A DNA stretch of 64,000 bases, taken from Pontiella desulfatans. Its GTDB lineage: Bacteria; Verrucomicrobiota; Kiritimatiellia; Kiritimatiellales; Pontiellaceae. The notes beneath the pieces were generated by a model. It worked only from the letters and a program-made list of their open reading frames with translations, was not told where the DNA came from and made no database searches. Of this stretch, positions 36,465 to 45,311 are shown one piece after another; the stretch's first letter is position 1, and the number at the start of each line of letters is the position of its first letter. The position numbers were made by a program, and so were the translations under genes. The stretch spans positions 1,674,001 to 1,738,000 of the forward strand of contig NZ_CAAHFG010000001.1 in NCBI RefSeq assembly GCF_900890425.1. Direction: 5' to 3'.

Positions 36465-37780
36465 GGCTTTTTCTTTCTCAGCGAGTTCCAGTATTCAATC
36501 CGCTTGCGAATGGTGTCTTCGTAGCCTTGGTTGGACGGTTCGTAGTAGACCTTGTCGGTCGGGATATATTCCTGGTCGACGAAGTGGCCTTCTCCGTTGT
36601 GGGCATACTGGTATTTCACATCGCCCTTGTCGGGCTTCGGGCCGCTCTGAAGATATTTTGGGACAGGCAGGGTGCGGCCGTTTTCCACATCGTTAAGCGC
36701 CTGGTTGATGGCCAGGTAGGCGGCGTTGCTCTTCGGGGCGCAAGCGAGATAGGTTGTGGCTTGCGACAGGGTGATGCGGGCTTCGGGCATGCCGATGAAT
36801 TCGACGGCCTGCATGGCGGATACCGCCAGCGTGATGCCGCGTGGATCGGCATTGCCGATGTCTTCGGATGCAAGGATGATCAGCCGGCGCGCGATAAACC
36901 GCGGATCTTCTCCCGCATAAAGCATTTTGGCCAGCCAGTAGACCGCCGCATTCGGATCGGAGCCGCGGACGCTTTTGATGAAGGCGGAGATGGTGTCGTA
37001 GTGCTCGTCCTCGTCGTGGTCGTAGTTGACGGCCTTTTTCTGGACGGATTCCTCGATCTCATGGCGGGTGAGGTGAACCATGCCTTGGTCATCGGGTGGC
37101 GTGGTGAGGGCGGCAATCTCCAATGCATTGAGCGAACGGCGTGCATCGCCTTCGCAAACCGCAGCCAGGTGTTCGAGGGCTTCCGCGTCAGCGGTTACCA
37201 ACCCGTTGAGACCGGTCGGCGCAACGAGTGCCCGTTCGAGCACCTTGACAATCGATGGCTCCGAAAGCGGTTGCAGCTGGAAGATCTGGGAACGGGAGTT
37301 CAGCGGGGTGTTGATGAAAAAGAAGGGGTTGTGCGTGGTGGCGCCGATCATGATGATGTCGCCGTTTTCGACATAGGGCAGCAGCACATCCTGTTGCGAT
37401 TTGTTGAAGCGGTGGATTTCGTCGATGAACAGGATCGTGTCCTGCCCATTCATTTTTTTCCAGTGGCTGGCGCCTTCCAGGATTTTGCGAAGGATGGCGA
37501 CATTGGCCAATACGCCGCTGGTGCGTTCGAAGCGGCGGTCGGTGGTTTTTGCAATCACTTCGGCCAGAGTGGTTTTGCCGCATCCCGGTGGCCCATACAG
37601 GATGATGCTGCTGATGCGATCGGCTTCGATTGCGCGACGAAGCAGTTTTTTGTCGCCCAGAATATGGTCCTGCCCAATGATTTGGTCCAACGTCCTGGGG
37701 CGCATGCGTGCCGCCAGCGGCGCAGTCCCCGCGCCTGCCTTCACTTTGGGTTTTTCGGATTGGCCGTTGAATAAATCCAT
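36461..37780 (-). CDS. rarA: Replication-associated recombination protein RarA (AAA ATPase)
   Basis: 439 residues from MDLFNGQSEKPKV (37780). RMRPRTLDQIIGQDHILG, Walker A LYGPPGCGKTTLAEVIA, Walker B TILFIDEIHRFNKSQQDVLL and sensor 1 MIGATTHNPFF are all present, with the C-terminal tetramerisation region (AVYWLAKMLYAGEDPRFIAR). The clamp-loader-like ATPase acts at stalled replication forks. A longer frame to 37945 has no family support. Confidence 0.95.
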   Translation of the reverse strand: MDLFNGQSEKPKVKAGAGTAPLAARMRPRTLDQIIGQDHILGDKKLLRRAIEADRISSIILYGPPGCGKTTLAEVIAKTTDRRFERTSGVLANVAILRKILEGASHWKKMNGQDTILFIDEIHRFNKSQQDVLLPYVENGDIIMIGATTHNPFFFINTPLNSRSQIFQLQPLSEPSIVKVLERALVAPTGLNGLVTADAEALEHLAAVCEGDARRSLNALEIAALTTPPDDQGMVHLTRHEIEESVQKKAVNYDHDEDEHYDTISAFIKSVRGSDPNAAVYWLAKMLYAGEDPRFIARRLIILASEDIGNADPRGITLAVSAMQAVEFIGMPEARITLSQATTYLACAPKSNAAYLAINQALNDVENGRTLPVPKYLQSGPKPDKGDVKYQYAHNGEGHFVDQEYIPTDKVYYEPSNQGYEDTIRKRIEYWNSLRKKKP

Positions 37781-38235
37781 CCGTGTAAGATAACGCTTGT
37801 TCGGAGGAATGGAAGTGCGTGATACGTGATTTTTCCGAAAGACAACGCGTGTAGGCAAGGGGAGATAGGAAATCCCCCCGGATCCCGAATCGACGGGTAG
37901 CGAAAAAGGACGAAGTAAGAAAAGGAACCCCGCGATGGCCGTCATTTAGGCGAACCTCTATCACCGTGTGATAGATGTGGGCGCAAATCAAACCGGATTC
38001 CAGAACCCTCCCTTGTTCAAGGGCATGTAGGCACCGGGCCGAAGCATAAGCTCCCTTTCAAGTAGCATTGGGTAAGAGGAGATGCCTATTGTTGCGAACC
38101 TCGTAGGGCTTTGCTCCTTTCCTTAACTTCTGGATTTAGACTAGCATTTGCCGTCGGTTGACACGATGAAAAAATGCCTCTTCGGGAGATTTCTTTGCGT
38201 TCAAATTTGCTAAATACCGATGGGTTGGATACGTT
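37781..38235. other. 455-bp gene-free region, possible small RNA locus
   Basis: No protein gene is credible here. It separates divergent rarA and gtrA. Hairpins visible include ctatcac-cgt-gtgatag (37958-37974) and an 8-pair stem near 37872-37893. On the minus strand, CCCTTGAACAAGGGAGGGTTC (around 38005-38025) recalls the TTGAAC...AAGGG segment on the 3' side of 6S RNA. The adjacent rarA and formyl-THF cyclo-ligase genes are common 6S neighbours. I could not fold a convincing closing stem, so this is only a candidate. Confidence 0.25.
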
Positions 38236-38241
38236 ATGCTT

Positions 38242-38733
38242 ATGGAGAGCATAAAAAAAATCCTGCTTGATAAGAACCATGCCGGCATTCAATTCTTGAA
38301 GTATTCCATGTGCGGGGGTTTTGCATTCGCGGCCGATGTTGCGGCCTTCTTCCTGGTGGCGTGGTTCTTCTTTCCGGCGCTGACGGAGGATGATCTTTTC
38401 GTGCGGCTTTTCCATCTGGACATCGAGCCTGTTTCGGAAAGCGTCCGCACGATCAACTTCGTGATCTGCAGTGCGTTTGCCTTCATGGCTTCCAATTTAG
38501 TTGCCTATGTGCTCAATGTGCTTTTCGTGTTCAAGGCGGGGAAGCACGGACGATGGAAGGAGCTGGGACTTTTCTATCTGGTTTCGGGAATCAGCATTGC
38601 CATCGGAACCGGGGTCGGCGCGTTGCTGATCAATGCGTTTGGTCTGGCGACAACCTATTCCTACATCGCGAAGGCATTCTCGGCAACCATGATCAATTAT
38701 GCAGGCCGAAAGTTTTTCATTTTCCACGGATAG
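38242..38733 (+). CDS. GtrA family membrane protein
   Basis: 163 residues from MESIKKILLDKN; an ATG two codons earlier (38236) is equally possible. Four membrane helices: KYSMCGGFAFAADVAAFFLV, INFVICSAFAFMASNLVAYV, LFYLVSGISIAIGTGVGALL and a final one ending NYAGRKFFIFHG, the standard GtrA end. Family members move or help flip lipid-linked sugars or teichoic-acid precursors. A loop of about 30 residues between helices 1 and 2 is longer than usual. It overlaps the convergent coaB by 17 nt at the 3' ends. Confidence 0.85.
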   Translation: MESIKKILLDKNHAGIQFLKYSMCGGFAFAADVAAFFLVAWFFFPALTEDDLFVRLFHLDIEPVSESVRTINFVICSAFAFMASNLVAYVLNVLFVFKAGKHGRWKELGLFYLVSGISIAIGTGVGALLINAFGLATTYSYIAKAFSATMINYAGRKFFIFHG

Positions 38734-39367
38734 TGCGGCATAGCCATTCGATGATTCGTTTGGCGCACTCGGATTTGTCGATGGTGCCCCATGCATCGAA
38801 CGACGCGGAAGCGCTGGCCAGGAAACTAAAGGTGCCGTTCCTTGCGCCAAGCGTGGCCGGTGTGTTGAGGACGATCCCGTCGAGGTTCTTGCGTTCGAGT
38901 TTGCGGCGTGCATGCTTCTCGCCATCCGAAGTCTGCAAGGCGAACCCGATGGCAATCTGGTTTCCGCTTTTGTTGGAACACAGGGTTTTCGCAATGTCCG
39001 GTGTTGCGCAGAGTCTAAGGATGAGGTCGTCCTCCGACTTCGCCATTTTTTCAAACCGTTTTTCCGCCGGGGCATAGTCGGCCACCGCGGCCGCGAAAAT
39101 GACGGCATCGGAGGTCGGGAAAAGCTCGGTTGCCCGGGCCAGCATTTCGTTGGCGCCCACCACGTGGTGTATCCTGATGTTGCCACCGGGAACGGGAAGG
39201 TGGGTTTCGGCAACCGGGCCGGAAACGAATTCAACCATGAAATCCTGGGCAAGCGCTTGTTCGGCAAGGGCCTTTCCCATCAGTCCGCTGCTGGCGTTGC
39301 CGATAAATCGCACCGGATCGATGTATTCATGCGTCGGTCCGGATAAGATGAGGACTTTTCTGTTCAT
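38717..39367 (-). CDS. coaB: Phosphopantothenate-cysteine ligase, stand-alone
   Basis: 216 residues matching the C-terminal half of bacterial Dfp. LILSGPTHEYIDPVRFIGNASSG is the CTP-binding opening (with NxSSG), VIFAAAVADYAP is the AAVSDY-like block, and IAIGFALQTS plus KNLDGIVLNTP complete it. It joins cysteine to phosphopantothenate in coenzyme A synthesis. CoaC is a separate gene 78 bp upstream instead of being fused, an unusual arrangement for bacteria. Confidence 0.9.
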   Translation of the reverse strand: MNRKVLILSGPTHEYIDPVRFIGNASSGLMGKALAEQALAQDFMVEFVSGPVAETHLPVPGGNIRIHHVVGANEMLARATELFPTSDAVIFAAAVADYAPAEKRFEKMAKSEDDLILRLCATPDIAKTLCSNKSGNQIAIGFALQTSDGEKHARRKLERKNLDGIVLNTPATLGARNGTFSFLASASASFDAWGTIDKSECAKRIIEWLCRTIRGK

Positions 39368-39390
39368 GGATAGGGTGTGGCAGGATCGTT

Positions 39391-39434
39391 GAATGACAGG
39401 ATTATTAGATCTAAAGAAAATGATCCTGTCATTC
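39391..39434. repeat. Inverted repeat between coaC and coaB
   Basis: Arms gaatgacaggat (39391-39402) and atcctgtcattc (39423-39434) with a 20-nt loop containing tagatcta. It fills most of the 78-bp gap. Confidence 0.85.
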
Positions 39435-39445
39435 CATCATCCCGT

Positions 39446-40000
39446 CTAAAACACGGAGTTCAGGATGATCTGGGCAATGACGGTCGGCGCGCTCATGCGT
39501 CCATAGCCCTGGGTTCCGCAGGCCATGCGGCCTTTTTCCGGGCCCACCTGGTGCCAGCCCAGCCGCAACAACTTGCGGGTGTTTTCGTTTACGACCGGTT
39601 GTTCCCACATCTGGAAGTTCATGGCGGGGCAAAAAATCCGCTTGCAGTTCGTCTTCAGGGAAAGCGCGCTGCAGCATACGATGTCGTCGCCAAACCCATT
39701 GGCCAGCTTCGCGATCGTGTCGGCCGTGGCGGGAACCACCGCAAAGGCGTCGGCTTCGGTGGCGGGATAGAGGTGGGGATAGATCACATCCAAGTCGCCC
39801 GATCCGGTGTCGGGGAAAATGGATGTGAGCACCTTTTGCTGGGAGAGCGCCGCAAAGGTGAGCGGGGCAACGAATTTGGTTGCCGCCTCCGTCATCACAA
39901 CACGAACATCGCAATGGGCCTTAACCAATTGGCTGACGACATCCGCCGCCTTGTACGCGGCAATACCTCCGGTGATGCCGATGAGTACCTTCGGTTTCAT
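39446..40000 (-). CDS. coaC: Phosphopantothenoylcysteine decarboxylase, stand-alone
   Basis: 184 residues. LIGITGGIAAYKAADVVSQL is the flavin-binding start, AVVPATADTIAKLANG the PATANTIaK block, FCPAMNFQMW the PxMNxxMW substrate motif, and ACGTQGYGRM the clamp with its cysteine. It decarboxylates phosphopantothenoylcysteine with FMN. Gene order pyrH-frr-coaC-coaB on the minus strand suggests one transcript. Confidence 0.92.
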   Translation of the reverse strand: MKPKVLIGITGGIAAYKAADVVSQLVKAHCDVRVVMTEAATKFVAPLTFAALSQQKVLTSIFPDTGSGDLDVIYPHLYPATEADAFAVVPATADTIAKLANGFGDDIVCCSALSLKTNCKRIFCPAMNFQMWEQPVVNENTRKLLRLGWHQVGPEKGRMACGTQGYGRMSAPTVIAQIILNSVF

Positions 40001-40066
40001 AGTGCTGCTTCCCTTTGTGGTTTTCTGCTGGCTGCAATCATCAAAACCAGCGACCTGGAAGAACCC

Positions 40067-40624
40067 TTAGACTTCCATGATGTCTTTTTCTTTGGCCACG
40101 AGCATATCGTCCATTTTCTTGATGTGCTCGTTGGTTGATTTCTGGATCTCCTCCAAGGCGCTGTCGCGTTCGTCTTCCGTGATGTCGCCGTTCTTCTGCA
40201 TGCCTTTGACCTGTTCGTTGGCATCGCGGCGAATGTTGCGAACGGAAATGCGTTGCTCTTCCGTGGTGCGCCCGGCCATTTTTACCATGTCCTTGCGGCG
40301 TTCTTCGGAAAGCTCCGGGATCGGCACGCGGATCAGGCGGCCATCGTTCATCGGGGTGATTCCGATGTTCGCAGCCACGATCGCTTTTTCAATCAGACCG
40401 AGCGAAGACGGATCGAACGGGTTGATCACGATCAGGCGCGGCTCGGGGGTTGAAATGTTGGCGATGTCGCGCAGGCGGGTTGGGGTGCCGTAGTAGTCCA
40501 CGGTAATGGTATCCACCAGGGCCGGGTTGGCCTTGCCGGTTCGCAACCCGCTCAGTTCCTGTTGCAGGAACTGGACGGTCTTATCCATCTTGTCTTCGGT
40601 TTCCAAAAGTATTTCGTCGATCAT
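40067..40624 (-). CDS. frr: Ribosome recycling factor
   Basis: 185 residues, the expected length. The three-helix bundle is clear: KMDKTVQFLQQELSGLRTGKANP at the N-terminus, the domain II strand VDYYGTPTRLRDIANIS, and ERRKDMVKMAGRTTEEQRISVRNIRRDAN. It releases ribosomes from mRNA with EF-G after termination. It follows pyrH by 21 bp, the classic pair. Confidence 0.97.
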   Translation of the reverse strand: MIDEILLETEDKMDKTVQFLQQELSGLRTGKANPALVDTITVDYYGTPTRLRDIANISTPEPRLIVINPFDPSSLGLIEKAIVAANIGITPMNDGRLIRVPIPELSEERRKDMVKMAGRTTEEQRISVRNIRRDANEQVKGMQKNGDITEDERDSALEEIQKSTNEHIKKMDDMLVAKEKDIMEV

Positions 40625-40645
40625 TGTTCTCTCTCCTCGCCTCTA

Positions 40646-41359
40646 TTAACCGTGGGTGACCAATGTTCCGGAATCTTCCCCCGTGAACACCTCGACCATC
40701 CCGTTTTCCTTGAAAAAATCAAACACCACAATAGGTATGTCGTTTTCCATGCACAATGAAAAAGCGGCGGCATCCATCACCTTGAGCTGGCGGGACAATG
40801 CATCCTGATAGGATATTTTCTCAAAGCGGGTGGCGCTTGGGTCGGTAACGGGGTCGGCGGTATAGATGCCATCGACCTTGGTTGCCTTCATTAGAACGTC
40901 GGCCTGGATCTCCGAGGCCCGCAGCGCCGCGGCACTGTCGGTGGTGAAGTAGGGGTTGCCGGTTCCTGCGCCGAAAATCACAACGCGCCCTTTTTCGAGG
41001 TGGCGCACCGCCTTGCGGCGGATAAAGGGCTCCGCAATGGCCGGCATGGAGATGGCGGTCATCACACGGGTTTGTATGCCTTCGTTTTCGAGTGCGCTTT
41101 GAATGGCCATGGAGTTGATGACCGTGGCCAGCATGCCCATGTAGTCGCCGGTGGTTCGGTCGGTTCCCGCGCCGGCTCCGGCGAGTCCGCGGAAAATGTT
41201 CCCGCCGCCCACCACCACGGCAATCTCGGCCCCCATGTCGAGCATCTGTTTAAATTGGGCGGCAACCTTCGAAAGAATGTCCGGATCGTGGTTAAGGCCC
41301 TTCTCCCGGTTCTGGAGGGCTTCGCCGCTTATTTTCAACAGGATACGTTTATACTTCAT
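40646..41359 (-). CDS. pyrH: Uridylate kinase
   Basis: 237 residues of amino-acid-kinase fold. RILLKISGEAL is the phosphate-binding start, EIAVVVGGGNIFRGLAG the acceptor loop, GTGNPYFTTDSAAALRA the UMP site and KATKVDGIYTADP the ATP-binding end. It phosphorylates UMP to UDP. First gene of the pyrH-frr-coaC-coaB run; divergent from the GHL10-like gene with a 94-bp gap. Confidence 0.97.
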   Translation of the reverse strand: MKYKRILLKISGEALQNREKGLNHDPDILSKVAAQFKQMLDMGAEIAVVVGGGNIFRGLAGAGAGTDRTTGDYMGMLATVINSMAIQSALENEGIQTRVMTAISMPAIAEPFIRRKAVRHLEKGRVVIFGAGTGNPYFTTDSAAALRASEIQADVLMKATKVDGIYTADPVTDPSATRFEKISYQDALSRQLKVMDAAAFSLCMENDIPIVVFDFFKENGMVEVFTGEDSGTLVTHG

Positions 41360-41453
41360 AAATTCCTTTCATGTAATGACGCGAAAATACTAGAACATGG
41401 ATATGTCGGTGTAAATTTCCAATGTCTGGAATCTACACGGGGTTGGGGAGTCG

Positions 41454-42650
41454 ATGAAGCGGTTTTGCTTTTTATTTACGGGTTTGCTGGCGGTCACTGC
41501 CTTGGTGACGGTGCTTTTCGTTTCGCTGAGATCGATGCAGCCAAGCCTTCCGCCGGTGCGCGCCCTGTGGGTTACGCGGTTCGACTACTCGAACCCCCAG
41601 GATGTCCGAAGCATTGTCGGGAACGTGGCCGAAGCGGGCTTCACCGATCTGTTTTTCCAGATCCGCGGCAACGGAACCGCCTACTACAACAGCAAGCTTG
41701 AACCCTGGGCCTACGAACTATCCGGCGACCAGGTGGAGCGGCTCGGAACCGATCCGGGGTGGGATCCGCTGCAACTGGCCATAGACGAAGCCAAGCCCCA
41801 TGGATTACGGGTACATGCCTACATGAACGTCCTGCCGGGGTGGAAAGGCTTGAAGGACCCTCCGCCCGAAGCCCGGCAGCTCTGGAGGGAGCATCCCGAG
41901 TGGTTCATGGTCGATTCCCTTGGGCGCAAAATGCTCCCGACCTCCGGTTGGTATTCGTTCATCAATCCCGTGTTGCCGGAGGTGCGCCAGCATTTGCGCG
42001 GCATCGTGAAGGAGCTTTGCCGGTATGAGGTGGACGGTATCCATCTCGACTACATCCGCTATCCCCATGACTATTATCTTGTTGCCGGCCAGCACTATCC
42101 GGACGCCTCCGAAGCGGAGCTTCACCGCCATGCCGACTTTTCCTACGACCCGGCCTCGCTCGGTGCATTGCATGAAGCATATGGCGCCGATGTCACGAAG
42201 GCGCAGATCACCCGGTTCCGTTGCGAGTCGGTCTCGCGCGTCGTGCGGGACCTCTCCTACACGATGCAATTGGAACGCCCCGGAAACTGCCTGCTTACGG
42301 CGGCCGTCATGGGCGACCCCTCCGAGGGGAAGCATTCCGCCTATCAGGATTCCGGCCTGTGGGCGCGGAAGGGGTATGTGGATTGGGTGGTCCAGATGAA
42401 CTATGGCACCAAGTCGTTCAACCGCCACATCGAGGCCATCCGGAACGTGGCGGGCAGGAGAAGCTTTGCTTCATCCGTCGTGGTGGGGATCTATTGCAAA
42501 AACGACGTGGATACGCTCGTTGAACAGGTCGAAACCGTAAAAACATCCGGCTGCCGCGGCTTGGCGGTCTTTTCCTACAACTTTCTCTTCGATGGGCAGC
42601 ACCGCATAACCGAAAAAGGCCGGCAACTGCTTCCGAAGCTCCGGCCCTGA
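41454..42650 (+). CDS. GHL10 / family 10-like glycosyl hydrolase, exported
   Basis: 398 residues. An N-terminal hydrophobic segment (MKRFCFLFTGLLAVTALVTV) is a signal or anchor. VRALWVTRFDYSNPQDVRSIV and TDLFFQIRGNGTAYYNSKLEPWA start the barrel, VHAYMNVLPGW and YEVDGIHLDYIRYPHDYY carry the acidic catalytic region, and DWVVQMNYGT is near the end. The family (YddW-like, GHL10) includes enzymes acting on peptidoglycan glycans or other polysaccharides. GGGGAG precedes the ATG. It ends at a terminator inside the nudC 3' end. Confidence 0.88.
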   Translation: MKRFCFLFTGLLAVTALVTVLFVSLRSMQPSLPPVRALWVTRFDYSNPQDVRSIVGNVAEAGFTDLFFQIRGNGTAYYNSKLEPWAYELSGDQVERLGTDPGWDPLQLAIDEAKPHGLRVHAYMNVLPGWKGLKDPPPEARQLWREHPEWFMVDSLGRKMLPTSGWYSFINPVLPEVRQHLRGIVKELCRYEVDGIHLDYIRYPHDYYLVAGQHYPDASEAELHRHADFSYDPASLGALHEAYGADVTKAQITRFRCESVSRVVRDLSYTMQLERPGNCLLTAAVMGDPSEGKHSAYQDSGLWARKGYVDWVVQMNYGTKSFNRHIEAIRNVAGRRSFASSVVVGIYCKNDVDTLVEQVETVKTSGCRGLAVFSYNFLFDGQHRITEKGRQLLPKLRP

Positions 42651-42662
42651 CGCTGGCAAAGG

Positions 42663-43517
42663 CTACCGGTTCGCGGAACCGCTTTTTGTTGCGCGGGATG
42701 CCTGCTGGCTCGTTGCCAGGAACCCGTCGATCAGCCATCGGGCGATGGTGGAGTGCGAAGGGATGTCCGGCATGGTTTCGGGCGTATACCAACCGGCATC
42801 CTCGATCTCGTCCGGATCAATCTTGATTTCCCCGCCGGCATAGTCGGCGGTGAAACCGATCATGATGGAATGGGGAAAGGGCCACGGCTGGCTGGCGGCA
42901 TAGTGGATGTTCTTGATCTCGATGCCGGTCTCTTCGCGGACTTCGCGGGCCACGCATTGCTCCAGAGTTTCGCCGGGTTCCAGGAAACCGGCCACCACGC
43001 TGTAGAGTCCTGCCGGAAAGTGCGGGCCACGGGCCATCAGGAGCTCCTGGCCCTTGCGGACTGCCACGATCATGCTGGGCGATATGCGCGGGAAAGCCAT
43101 GAAGCCGCACGCCTTGCAAACCATGGCGCGTTCGGATTCGGAGGGGGTTGTTGTTGCGCCGCACTTGGAACAGAAGCGGTGGTTTTCCCGCCAGGTCAGG
43201 ATCTGGGATGCGTGGCCGACCAGCGCGTAGAGCTCTTCGGGCAGGATGCTGTGGAGCGGACGGATATCGACCAATCTCCAGGGCTCTTCCAGTCCGTCTG
43301 CCGCATGCAGGCGGCAGGCAATGCAGGGCTGGTCGCCAAGTTTCCCCAGATAGACCGCATCCGCCACCAAGGGGTGGTTCGGAGGTAGCCGCGGAATGCC
43401 GCTTTCGTTTTCCACCACGATTTGGCCATCCAGGAAAAGGAAGGCCAGCACGGGCGAAGCGATGGGTTGACGGGGGGATATGGCGGCGTTGAATTTCAAA
43501 AGGGCTCCGGCTTTCAC
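42663..43517 (-). CDS. nudC: NAD+ diphosphatase / RNA deNADding Nudix hydrolase
   Basis: 284 residues with a GTG start at 43517. A zinc ribbon (FCSKCG...VCKACG) precedes the Nudix domain. The Nudix box is GFLEPGETLEQCVAREVREE followed by TGI. The SQPWPFP motif, specific to NudC, lies 17 residues later. It cleaves NADH/NAD and removes NAD caps from RNA. Divergent from the sulfatase with a 135-bp gap. Confidence 0.94.
   Translation of the reverse strand: MKAGALLKFNAAISPRQPIASPVLAFLFLDGQIVVENESGIPRLPPNHPLVADAVYLGKLGDQPCIACRLHAADGLEEPWRLVDIRPLHSILPEELYALVGHASQILTWRENHRFCSKCGATTTPSESERAMVCKACGFMAFPRISPSMIVAVRKGQELLMARGPHFPAGLYSVVAGFLEPGETLEQCVAREVREETGIEIKNIHYAASQPWPFPHSIMIGFTADYAGGEIKIDPDEIEDAGWYTPETMPDIPSHSTIARWLIDGFLATSQQASRATKSGSANR
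42666..42689 (+). terminator. Rho-independent terminator of the GHL10-like gene inside nudC
   Basis: cggttc-gcg-gaaccg stem (42667-42681) followed by ctttttg. It overlaps the last codons of the convergent nudC, the same layout as at purQ. Confidence 0.75.
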
Positions 43518-43652
43518 TGTCTCATGCAGGGCGTTGTTGTGCCTGGGTTGGGGGTGGTGTGCAAGGCAAAATGGAAATTCGTGCAGGCGGGAGCGTCCAT
43601 AATGCGGCCCGGCAAAACGTCAGGATCTCTAAACCATAACCGGGGGACTCGA

Positions 43653-45134
43653 ATGAAAAACGCAATGTTGTATGTGGTGGCCGTGCTGGCCGTGGTGGGC
43701 GTCGAGGCGAAATCGCTCAAAGGCAGTCGCCCGAACGTGATTTTGGTGATGACGGACGATCAGGGCATGGGCGATCTTTCGTGCATGGGCAACCCCCTGC
43801 TGAAGACGCCGAACCTCGACCGGTTCCATGCCATGTCGACGCGCTTCCGCGAGTTTCATGTGAGCCCGACCTGCGCACCGACCCGGTCGGCCATCTTCAG
43901 CGGTCGCCACGAGTTCCGCAACGGCGTCACGCACACCATCAAGGAGCGGGAGATGATGGCGCTCTCCACCACCACCTTCCCGAAGCTGCTCTCGAAGAAC
44001 GGGTACGAAACCGGAATCTTCGGCAAGTGGCATTTGGGCGATGAGTATGAGCACCAGCCCTACAACCGCGGCTTCACCGAAGTCTTCATCCACGGGGCGG
44101 GCGGCATTGGCCAATCCTACCAAGGCAGCTGCGCCGACTTTCCGCCCAACCAGATGAAACAGGGGAAATATTTCGACAACGTGATCCTGCACAACGATAC
44201 CATCGTCCAGACCGAAGGCTTCTGCACGGATGTCTTTTTCCAGGCGGCGCTCGGGTGGATCAAGAAACAGCACGAAGCGGGGCAGCCCTTCTTCGCCTAC
44301 ATTGCCCCCAACGCACCGCATGGCCCCATGCTCGCTCCGGAAAAATACAAGAAGCGCTGGCTCGATGCGGGCTGGGACGCAAACGTCGCCGGGCGCTACG
44401 GCATGATTGAAAACATCGACGACAACGTGGGCCTGCTCATGGATAAACTGGATGAATGGAAGGCCTGGGACAACACCCTGGTGATCTTCATGACGGACAA
44501 CGGGCAGGCCGGGCGCAGCGGAAAGAAAAACGGCAAGTCGGAAAAACTTTTCACGGCGGGATTCAAAACCGGAAAGGGTTCCCCCTACGAAGGCGGCACG
44601 CATGTTCCGGCCTTCTGGCGCTGGAAGGGCGTGCTGGGCGAGGGCGTCGATATCGACGCCTTGGTGGCGCACATCGATTTCTATAAAACCTTCTGCGAGC
44701 TCACGGGAACAACGATTCCCGACGGCATCCAGCAGATCGACGGACGCTCCCTGCTGCCGCTGCTCGAAAACCCCGAATCCAAGTGGGCCGACCGCGAGCT
44801 ATTCACGCATTGCGGGCGCTGGGACAAGGGGGAGGATCCGAATCTTTCCCGCGACAAGAACACCAAGTGGGCGGTGCGGACACAAAAGTGGCGCCTGGTT
44901 GGCGATGAGCTATACGACATCGAAAACGATCCTTTCGAGGCGAGCAATGTGGCATCCGAACATCCGGAAGTGGCGGAACGCTTGCACAAGGCCTATCTCC
45001 AATGGTGGCAGGAAACCGTCCCGCTCATGGTCAACGAAGACCGCCCCTATGCCAAGGAGCACCCGCAGGAAGTCCGCTACGAAAAGCAGAAGGCCGAACG
45101 CGGGATTCCCGACTGGAAAGCGCCGCAGCTCTAG
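43653..45134 (+). CDS. S1 family sulfatase, exported
   Basis: 493 residues from the ATG at 43653 with a Sec signal (MKNAMLYVVAVLAVVGVEA). NVILVMTDDQGMGDLSCMGN holds metal-binding Asps, SPTCAPTRSAIFSGRH is the CxPxR signature with Cys74 converted to formylglycine, and GIFGKWHLGD and FMTDNGQAGRSGKK supply the Lys/His and Asp-Asn ligands. It removes sulfate esters from a polysaccharide in the periplasm or outside. No maturase (anSME or FGE) lies in the window. The exact sulfated sugar is not readable. First gene of the polysaccharide region. Confidence 0.93.
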   Translation: MKNAMLYVVAVLAVVGVEAKSLKGSRPNVILVMTDDQGMGDLSCMGNPLLKTPNLDRFHAMSTRFREFHVSPTCAPTRSAIFSGRHEFRNGVTHTIKEREMMALSTTTFPKLLSKNGYETGIFGKWHLGDEYEHQPYNRGFTEVFIHGAGGIGQSYQGSCADFPPNQMKQGKYFDNVILHNDTIVQTEGFCTDVFFQAALGWIKKQHEAGQPFFAYIAPNAPHGPMLAPEKYKKRWLDAGWDANVAGRYGMIENIDDNVGLLMDKLDEWKAWDNTLVIFMTDNGQAGRSGKKNGKSEKLFTAGFKTGKGSPYEGGTHVPAFWRWKGVLGEGVDIDALVAHIDFYKTFCELTGTTIPDGIQQIDGRSLLPLLENPESKWADRELFTHCGRWDKGEDPNLSRDKNTKWAVRTQKWRLVGDELYDIENDPFEASNVASEHPEVAERLHKAYLQWWQETVPLMVNEDRPYAKEHPQEVRYEKQKAERGIPDWKAPQL

Positions 45135-45144
45135 GCCTTGAGGT

Positions 45145-45194
45145 AACCAGACGGGAGGCGCGGTTTCCACCGCGGCCTCTCCGCCTGGTTTTGA
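45145..45194 (+). terminator. Imperfect hairpin after the first sulfatase gene
   Basis: Arms aaccagacgggaggcgcgg (45145-45163) and ccgcggcctctccgcctggt (45170-45189) pair imperfectly, then tttt. Possible terminator or REP-like repeat. Confidence 0.45.
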
Positions 45195-45311
45195 GGAGGA
45201 GATGTATCACGTATAAAGCAGATGGCGTGCCAGAAGTTGGCCTCCTTTAAAGGCTTCAAATCAGAGCTGGGACTGGTAGAGTCGGCACCATTCTGAACTT
45301 TGGAGATTCGC

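Noticed and set aside
38242-39367. Frameshift or error joining gtrA and coaB
   Set aside because: The 17-nt overlap is between convergent 3' ends and both proteins end in normal family sequence.
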